A stretch of DNA of 64,000 nt from Hypoxylon rubiginosum (taxonomy: Eukaryota > Ascomycota > Sordariomycetes > Xylariales > Hypoxylaceae). The position numbers were made by a program, and so were the translations under genes. The stretch is taken from the NCBI GenBank assembly GCA_902806565.1, contig CADCXA010000010.1:558001-622000 (forward strand). The letters run 5' to 3'. Every line of letters begins with the position of its first letter. Position 1 is the stretch's first letter. Positions 56,954 to 64,000 of the stretch are shown piece after piece. The notes beneath the pieces were generated by a model. The model was not told where the DNA came from. It was given only the letters and a program-made list of their open reading frames with translations, and did not search any database.

Positions 56954-57887
56954 ATGGAATCGTACGGTAAGGTAGATCATGGTATGTCACTTTAAACACT
57001 CGCAAGACTTATCATTATCATACACATATGTATCCATATATCAATTAACCGGTGCAAACAGGCGGCGGCTTGGCCTATGAGACAGCACCTCCCAAGCAGC
57101 GCACCAAATCATACAACTACTCTTCCGAAGTACCTAGCTCCACTATGAAGAGTCGAAGTTGCTCACGCAGATCTCGACAGAGCAACGTAGTAGACGCTAC
57201 CACTACAAATTCAGCTAGCACGAAAGAGCCCAAAGCCGACAACAAACGCAATGAGAACTCCCTTGTTCCCATCGTTGATATGGGCATTCCAGGTATGTGT
57301 CTCAATATATTGCTGGTTGATAAGGTATACTGAATGTGAAACGTTGAGCTCGCTAATAACAACAAACTGTTGCAGTAGCTCCCAATAGTCTCTCCCCCAA
57401 AGAACCCATGCCCCTAGACGAGGCTCTCGCAAATGACAACATGAATAATACAGCAAAAGCACCCGAACTTGAGCTAGAGAACACAGAGTCCGACGTTATT
57501 CTTGTGCATCGCGTGGACCAAAATGATCCCCATAGAGTTTTGCTTCTCGTCCACTGCTACGTAGATGAAGAAACAACCTGGGAGACAGAGGAAGCGACAC
57601 AGACGTACGCTGCAAAGGCCCTATATGCATATTGGGACGCCCTAGGTGGAAGGTCGACAGCATTATCCATCACGCCCGAGAAAGAGGTCCTCCACGTCTT
57701 TAAAATCTTAGGCCACGAGAAAACGAAGGGAGCATTCAAGTTTGAGGTTCAGTGGGTTGGTTATCCAGCCACTCCTAATGAAACCACCATGGAAGCTGAG
57801 TCCAGGCTGAAGAGGATTGCGCCCAAAATTTTGAGCATATACTGGGAGAGAGTTGGTGGTCGCAACAAGAGACAAATGACTGAGTAA
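56954..57887 (+). CDS. double chromodomain protein, 256 aa, 3 exons
   Basis: Exons 56954-56981, 57062-57292 and 57376-57887 join in phase 1 with GTATGT donors and CAG acceptors, giving about 256 residues. Residues 10-85 are basic and Ser/Thr-rich. A degenerate chromo-like unit comes first (VILVHRVDQND.. then TTWETEEATQTY and LYAYWDALGGR). The second is clearer: VLHVFKILGHE, FKFEVQWVGYP, TTMEAESRL, then IAPKILSIYWERVGGR. The matching Y-W-x-x-L/V-GGR ends suggest an internal duplication. In unit 2 the usual T-W-E-P reads T-M-E-A, so part of the methyl-lysine pocket may be altered, while QW and GY are kept. Likely nuclear. Unlike the gene at 26259, it has no acidic extension. Confidence 0.7.
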
Positions 57888-58833
57888 CAGAACCTCTACT
57901 ATTAACACACGCACCTTGCGTATGTGGTCCATGTACAGCACTTTGTCGAAGAATTAGCAAGGCACTAGATGTGATAGGAATAAACTTATTACGCATTCTT
58001 AAAAACCGCCACCTAATATAGGTGCCTACCTAGCCCAAGGTAGTAGGTGGCTAATGCAAATTGAAAAGTGATCCTCCTTACTACTATTCCGGTAAAACTG
58101 GTCTGTCATCCCCTTCAGTACCTTCTCCTTAACTTGTGACAACTTATGGCCTTGATCACCTCCACAATAAGAATTGGAGAGCCGGCCAGCAACTCCCTAG
58201 TAACGTTGTCGTCGCCATGCTCTAAAAAACGAGTGATGAAAAGATCACCTGGAACATGCGAGCCAGCTGCGCAATGCATTATACTGAGAGGCTGCGTCCG
58301 TCGGGACTACAGCACAATCTACAGCTGGCCAGCAGCTGGCAGTATGCCCTAATGTCTCAGGCTGCTCGCCCGCGCAGCGCCCACAGCGCCCGCCGGCGAG
58401 CGAACAGCTTGGTATCCTACAAGCTACCAGCTACCTAGGTACCTAGCTGTGAGCTGTTAAAACTTGTCGCAAAAGCGACGCCGCTACTATATCAAGTGCA
58501 GAAGCGCCTTATGTACGACAAAACTCATGCTGTCAGGGATCCCCAGGCCTGCACAATAACCCTTCTAAAAGCCGGGTGTAAAACAAACGTTTGCTACCTG
58601 AAAGTTCTCTGAAGCTGAGGCAACACGTTGTAGCTCACCTTCAAAGTAACAGAATTCTTGGATTACCTATCTCACGCATCTGCCTTTGGACTTGGAAATC
58701 TCGTGTTTTTTTTCTTTCTTTTCGAAATGTGATCAAAAACGTGGCCCCGGATCCTCTCGATATTGAATTCTCACCTGATATAACGAGCTCTACGCAAATT
58801 ATTTTCTATGAGTCTCGTTTACTCGGCGCCAGC
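57888..58833. other. intergenic region
   Basis: Small plus frames (58146-58352, 58256-58438) lack motifs. A TACCTAGGTACCTAG palindrome lies near 58430. The frame of the next gene is open back to 58591, but the first credible ATG is 58834. Confidence 0.5.
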
Positions 58834-61800
58834 ATGTTTACACCGACCATCATCCCATATCCATCCTATTTCTATCCTCTCAGCAACACTCCTCCCATCA
58901 GCCTCACTAGAGGGCTACCTCAAGGTCTAGCTGCCGACATTCTTCTCCTTGGATGTGGGGATGTCCGCAATGTTCTATTCACTGCCTACTCTGAACGCGG
59001 GTTCCGTATGTATCTTTACGCCCAGATACCCCTATTCATAACACGTCCACCCAAGATGTTACCGGCCATTTTATGCATAGAGTTGCCTCCAAATCAATTT
59101 ATCTACATTACATCCTGCTAATACTTGAAATAGCAGCTAGAAAACTTGACATCACGTGTTGTGACATCGAACCCGCGGTAATAGGTGAGTACAAACGTAC
59201 GGTTATATATACCCCTACTGAAACAGCTAGCTCGCAACGTTCTCCTCTTCACCCTCCTCGTCGATAACATCAGCGCCGACATCGCATGGAAGATCTATTT
59301 CGACTGCCGTATCAATGAGGATATAATTCAGCATATCAAGCATCAAGCACAGAAGTTAGTAGTCTTGTCGGAGAACATCAGCCAGTGGAGTGTGGGATGT
59401 TATGGGTCCCTGTTTAGATTCTGTGACGCAAGCTCCCTACAGCAAGCAAGACAGATATGGGAGAAATATGCCCGCCCTATTTCCGACCGCGTGGCTGGGA
59501 TTGAAGAAGATCTAGCACCTACTACGAGTCTTCGGAAGGGTGAACCCAGGGACCAGGAGCCGCTCATACTAACTGCCCTTAGGTCGGCCGCCCCATTGGC
59601 GATACTGGCAGCATCAAAGGAAGAGACTACACAGGTGTTTGAATATTATTGGAAGCATGGCCACTTCTCTAAGCAGTCAGAAACAATTCCCAATCCACTC
59701 TTTACCGACACGCTTTCTGAGCACGCCGCCCTCTATCATGGCACCAATCCTATCTTGGGATTTCATCTTGCAACTGCTTTTGCGAAACTCGAACAGACGT
59801 CTCCTCTTCGTCATAATCATGATGATTGCGATATCTTCAATATCGTTGGAGCCGTGAAGAGTCAGTTTCGTGAATGGGTAGCGGCATTTCAGGGAATCCC
59901 GGAAAGTCATATCACTCTGAGGTTCACCATGTCCGATGCTCTATCATTTAGCCACGCCTTGCAGATTGCTTCAACCTCGGGCAGCAGATCACCGAACCTA
60001 TTCCGCCGACAGCTTGATACCACTCCATTCGAGTTTGATCCTACAGATTACGGCATGAACAGCTCCGCGCCCACCAGATTTGACGCAATTGATACTTCGA
60101 ATCTGGCAGATCATATTGGCACAATGAATCTACTCGTGGCGACTGCATCCTTATTGAAAACCTCAACATGCTCTACCCTGTGGACGGAGACGTTATTGAA
60201 AAGGGGAAAGACGCACAAAGAACTGTTCGACACGTTCCTCTGTGGGCATACGCCAACGGTATCCTTTTTCATTGGTCTAAATCCAGTAGAGTATTGGACT
60301 AATACAACATCTGTATCATGCGTGGATGAGGCTGCAATCGGTTCTATGGTATCGTCCAGGCAGTTGCATTCACGGTTAGCCTGGAAACTGAATTCGTCCT
60401 TACAGCAACGGAACGATTCTGTCCGCCTCTACGTTGAACCACGTGGATTAGCTAAAGTCATATTCCAAGTCTTTACCCAAATGTTCGAGGACGAGAGCCC
60501 AGAGGCCCTGATAAATCTCAGAGCACTCGAACAACGCGAATCGAAGCAGGTGTATCAAAACCCTGTGTGCTCGTTCTTTCACGGAGGCAGTTTTGCAGCG
60601 CTGATAAGGCAAATTCAAGCAAACATCTCTACCGATTGGCCGTCTTTCTGGGACCAGTTATTGGATATGATAGACGGTGGTCCTGGATCAGAGTCAATGT
60701 TGCGAATTCTGCATCGTCAGGAACTTAGTGTTCAGCTACACCTCCAGGGGCTACATACCGATAATTGGCTAAAGGACCGCACTCGCTCGAATTCTAGCCC
60801 AGGTGGTGTTTTCGCTTGGCAGAACATACCTGAAGTGGTATGCCTCACAGTATTGGTACCAAGGGACCAGTTCAACAAGATATACAACACTTACAGTAGT
60901 AAGACCAATGCGCCAACAATCAAGGGTCTCCTAGACACAGGGAACCCTATCAGTCGGCATCGTTTTGCCGATGTGCACGTCGCATTTGGACATATCGAAA
61001 AGTCGGGGGAACAAGAGAGCGAAGGATTTTCAGTGACCGTCCATCAGGATCCCTTTGGCTGGCGAGGTAAATCCCCAATAGTAGCTTCTTACTATGTCCT
61101 ATCAAGCGCGCTCCGAGTTGAGCCGAAGGATGTTCAGGTCGGACTCAGCGTCCAGAACACGTTCGGCGCTTTTGAACACCTTCTGCCCCACATGCATATT
61201 TTTACGACAGCATTAAGCGACTCTTCCAACGTCTTTGTGACCAAGTATGGGCCGGGAATGTCTAACTATCCTCTCGTAAGAGGAGAAGCCAGAGCCTTCG
61301 ATACTCGTGATAATGACAAGCCTTTCACAACACGGATTACGGCAAACTTGAAGAGTAATAAGCTTACATCCCTATGTGCTCATGTGGATTTCTCGCTGTC
61401 ACAGCGAGGACAGGCACTGTTAGCGGAGAGAGCAACAGTGGTGTTACGGCAACCCTCACCGTTCTTGATCAACGCCGTGTTAAAAATTCCAAATGGTCAT
61501 CTAATTCATCCCATCTCGTTCCCAGTTCCAGTGCTTAAAAATGCCGCCAAGACACGCATAGCACGCACATCGGGCTACATTGAAGTGATCTCACCGCTTG
61601 CAGATCCCCTAAGACCGGAATCTCCATCGACGTTCATGTATCCGATTGCACTCGGGAAGGAATCAATACCCATACCTCTGAACACCCACAACACAAATCT
61701 AGACTTGCTACCAGTCCTCGACATAGACATGTCTCACGCAGAAACCAACAAGTGGATGAAAACGCTCTGCTGGCACCAGTTCTCCGTCCGCGAACGGGGA

Positions 61801-62400
61801 CTCCGCGAATTGGATCAGCCCAACTCTCCACGTGTGAACTTCAAGGAGTCGGTGTTTGCCATGTTCATGTTCTCTGCCAGACTCCAAGGCAGACAGACAG
61901 GAGTCTTTACCCTACAGCACCCCAGTAATGGTAACCAAATGCTGATCTTCGTCCGCGCGATCCTGCTCAATAGCGCCGAAAATTGCATCGTGATGGACGC
62001 CGCACTGCTCCCTATAACTCGCCAGTTCATTGACGCTGGGAAACTGAAGCCGCTCGTCCAGTTCCTCCGCGAACTCGAAATCGTTGCTATCCGGGTCGAT
62101 AACGAGGAGCTCGCACTCTGGACGCAGGTGCTCCCCACGTTCGCCGAGCGCTGTCGCACGTGGTCCCACACCCCCAATTGCGAGTATAAGAAGCCCGGAG
62201 CGACAATCCCACTGAGCACGATACACAGAGAACAGTTTCTATGCAGCTGCGGCTACGGCAAGCTGCCGGCCGGCTTTACGAAGCTGACGGACTGGGACAG
62301 CGTTGTGGCTAGGTACGCAGTGCGTATCGCTATCAGCCCGACGTTTTCCGTGCCTTTTGTCGAGGATGTCGTCTACACCACCCCTGTTGAGGAAGCATAG
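58834..62400 (+). CDS. DUF4470-domain protein (MYND-associated family), 1130 aa, 3 exons
   Basis: Exons 58834-59005, 59134-59184 and 59231-62400 join in phase 1 throughout. The acceptor of exon 2 could also be three bases later. The N-terminus is typical DUF4470: YFYPLSNTPPISLTRGLPQG, ADILLLGCGDVRNVLFTAYS, KLDITCCDIEPAVI, ARNVLLFTLLVD. Its methyltransferase-like glycine strand (LLLGCGD) and acidic strand (DIEP) are preserved. Long regions of unknown fold follow, with a C-terminal block CSCGYGKLP that resembles the usual ending of these proteins but lacks a clear full MYND finger. Fungi have several such proteins, mostly uncharacterised. The 51-base middle exon is supported by the intact ITCCDIEP motif it encodes. 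Confidence 0.82.
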
Positions 62401-63189
62401 TGGGGGGAGAATTGTTGCAGTTGCAATACCATCGAGACTAAGACGCTTCATATTGCACGGCAGAAGGCCAGCCCAAGGATCATAAGAACACTTTATGGGA
62501 TCTAAGGCAAGTGATGTATCGCAGTGAGGCTTGTCATGCTATGCTGATCATGAAACAAGGATGCTCTCATGTGGGGTGATTGATGTGTATACCGTACTTG
62601 CACTGGCTATCCATGTCGTGATAACCTCCGCGGGGGAGCTAGATACCTGAGACTCATGGGTGGTTTCTCTCAACCTTCGGTCCGTCTTGCAATCTCCTTA
62701 GTTAGGAACTACATGTAGCTAGGATTAAGTAATTCCTGGTTAGCAGATAATGACTAAACGCTATCACATATCACACGGTTATATCCCTGGTTATCAAAGC
62801 AGTCATGCTTTTAAGTATGTGTACTTTATATGCACGGTGTTTGTAAATATATGCAAAAGCTTTATAAACTGTAGTGTCTTAGCTCAGCTGAAGTTAAATG
62901 AAGTACACTGTCTCCCTTTTTAGCCTGTACCAGCAATTGAAAATATCATAATACTTCCCTATTAATAAGAGACCAGGTAAGTATACCCACACTATTGCTC
63001 CTAGAGATATAAGTATCTCTCTAACGTATAAAGACACAGCTAGGCCACTTTCTGGTCCTTCCCAGGCGAATTATAGCAGCATTGTCATAGCTTATATATA
63101 AAAGTCTAGTTCTAACTAGGACATACCTAAGAAAGTTCTATTAGTGTTAATAGCGTATATTACTCTCTAAGTATCCCCTAAACTTTAAC
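62401..63189. other. AT-rich intergenic region
   Basis: No gene or strong repeat seen. It ends with a short leader before ATG 63190. Confidence 0.5.
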
Positions 63190-64000
63190 ATGGCTTTTCA
63201 AGGCGAGCTGCAGCCGAAGCTAGCTCAAACCTCTTCCTTAACAGCGAATCTCAAGCCCAAGAACGAACAACTCTGCCAGCAAGAATGGCTTCAACTAATA
63301 ACTAGCGAAGTTCACCAAGCTGTCGATTCGAGCAAAAACATATACTACGTGAAACAAGAGTTGCCGCCGCTGCCAAAATCGAATAATATCCGAAATACCA
63401 ACCACGCAAGCCAGGTCCAGTGGTTCACGTGCCAATTATCCAAGAAAACCCTCCAACAATACCTCAACCACACCGTGGTGTCGCTCCCGCTGCCGACGGG
63501 CGGCGCCCGCCTCGAGATCCTGCCGCAGGACGTCCTCGACCGCATCTGCCGGCACGTCCCGTACGAGGACCTGCTGCGGCTGTACCAGCAGTCGCGGGCG
63601 CTGCACCGCCGGGTCGACCCGCACCTCGCCCCCTACCCGACGAAGCTGTCTCTCGTGCTGCGCGCCGAGCGCGACTTCAAGAAGCACTACGCGCGGGGGG
63701 CGGCGCCCCCGAACCTCGGCTGCTACATGTGCCACCGCGTGTTGCCGCCAAGCCTCTTCGCCATCCGGCAGGCGCGGCAGGCGCTGGTGGTGGTGCGGCC
63801 GCCCGCGGTCGCAACCGCGGGGCACCGCCACCAGATCGTCGTCAACTTGCGCCGGTTCTGTATCCCCTGCGGCGTCCGCGCGGGCTGCCATGGATGTAGC
63901 GACACCCTTATTACGCATACAGGCCACCAGTACTGGCTCTGCCAATGCCTATACATCCACCCAGAGCAAGCCCCCAACTGCGGTCGCTGCGGGATATTCT
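63190..64000 (+). CDS. F-box-like, Cys-rich fungal protein (partial, runs off the window)
   Basis: The frame is open from ATG 63190 to the last base without a stop: 270 residues, C-terminus outside. Residues 1-95 are polar. An F-box-like helix set begins near residue 104: LEILPQDVLDRICRHVPYED then LLRLYQQSRALHRRVDP, as in fungal F-box proteins. A Cys-rich part follows: CYMCHRVLPPSLFA, RFCIPCGVRAGCHGC, CQCLYIHPEQAPNCGRCG, probably zinc-binding. This arrangement is common in Sordariomycetes; such proteins would select substrates for SCF ubiquitin ligases. GC content jumps sharply at about 63480, while the first 290 bases of the frame are AT-rich, so an intron or a different start near 63450 cannot be excluded. 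Overlapping frames on both strands here are shadows caused by the GC richness. Confidence 0.7.
   Translation, partial: MAFQGELQPKLAQTSSLTANLKPKNEQLCQQEWLQLITSEVHQAVDSSKNIYYVKQELPPLPKSNNIRNTNHASQVQWFTCQLSKKTLQQYLNHTVVSLPLPTGGARLEILPQDVLDRICRHVPYEDLLRLYQQSRALHRRVDPHLAPYPTKLSLVLRAERDFKKHYARGAAPPNLGCYMCHRVLPPSLFAIRQARQALVVVRPPAVATAGHRHQIVVNLRRFCIPCGVRAGCHGCSDTLITHTGHQYWLCQCLYIHPEQAPNCGRCGIF

Noticed and set aside
63420..63977. Long Pro/Ala/Arg-rich frames on both strands
   Set aside because: Shadows of the GC-rich F-box/Cys-rich frame that runs through the window end.
1..64000. tRNA, rRNA or NLR-type incompatibility genes
   Set aside because: Looked for by eye; no convincing tRNA box pair, rRNA block or NACHT/HET signature was found. 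A covariance-model or HMM scan would be needed to exclude them.

Overview
The window looks like a filamentous ascomycete (Pezizomycotina, probably Sordariomycetes). Genes carry short introns of about 45-185 bases with GT..AG ends and CTAAC/CTAAT-like branch sites. Intergenic DNA is AT-rich and studded with GGTACCTA/TACCTAGGTA palindromes. The recognisable proteins are fungal: a DUF3435 tyrosine recombinase, ZZ/Hsp70-like, DUF4470 and F-box/Cys-rich families. No bacterial operons, CRISPR arrays or rRNA were seen.

Left part (1-38.3 kb) is accessory, repeat-rich DNA. Several families occur twice. An uncharacterised family is present as a copy with a premature stop at 4.6-5.7 kb (-) and an intact copy at 8.8-10.1 kb (+). 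An HNH endonuclease family is present as a frameshifted copy at 10.2-11.45 kb (-) and an intact reading frame at 31.3-32.9 kb (-). A large PD-(D/E)XK nuclease-like plus protein-kinase-like fusion family is present at 16.0-18.2 kb and 28.9-31.3 kb (both +). A Tad-type LINE is split into an endonuclease half (14.3-15.0 kb) and a reverse-transcriptase half (19.3-20.6 kb), with a 13-bp minisatellite and the first nuclease-kinase gene between them. Decayed DNA fills 20.6-26 kb. A chromodomain gene lies at 26.3-27.7 kb. A near-perfect inverted repeat with 46-base arms sits just upstream of the second nuclease-kinase gene, which converges on the HNH gene with only 28 bases between the stop codons. 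A ZZ/Myb-like gene follows, then a 780-residue DUF3435 tyrosine recombinase (35.8-38.2 kb, -). That enzyme is a candidate Starship captain. Captains usually sit at the 5' edge and read inward, so the cargo would be the material to its left.

Right part (40-64 kb) is more gene-like: an Hsp70-like/ZZ protein, a putative zinc-binding/SAP-like protein, an unknown 814-residue protein, a short MADS-box-like protein, a DEDDy 3'-5' exonuclease with an HRDC-like tail, a decayed gene, a double chromodomain protein, a DUF4470 protein and the start of an F-box/Cys-rich protein that runs off the end.

The best candidate for an undescribed system is the 28.6-32.9 kb block: hairpin, nuclease-kinase fusion, convergent HNH gene. 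Both protein families also have a second copy 10-20 kb away. All functions are inferred from motifs read by eye; no database search was possible. Exon boundaries were placed by matching splice consensus and codon phase.
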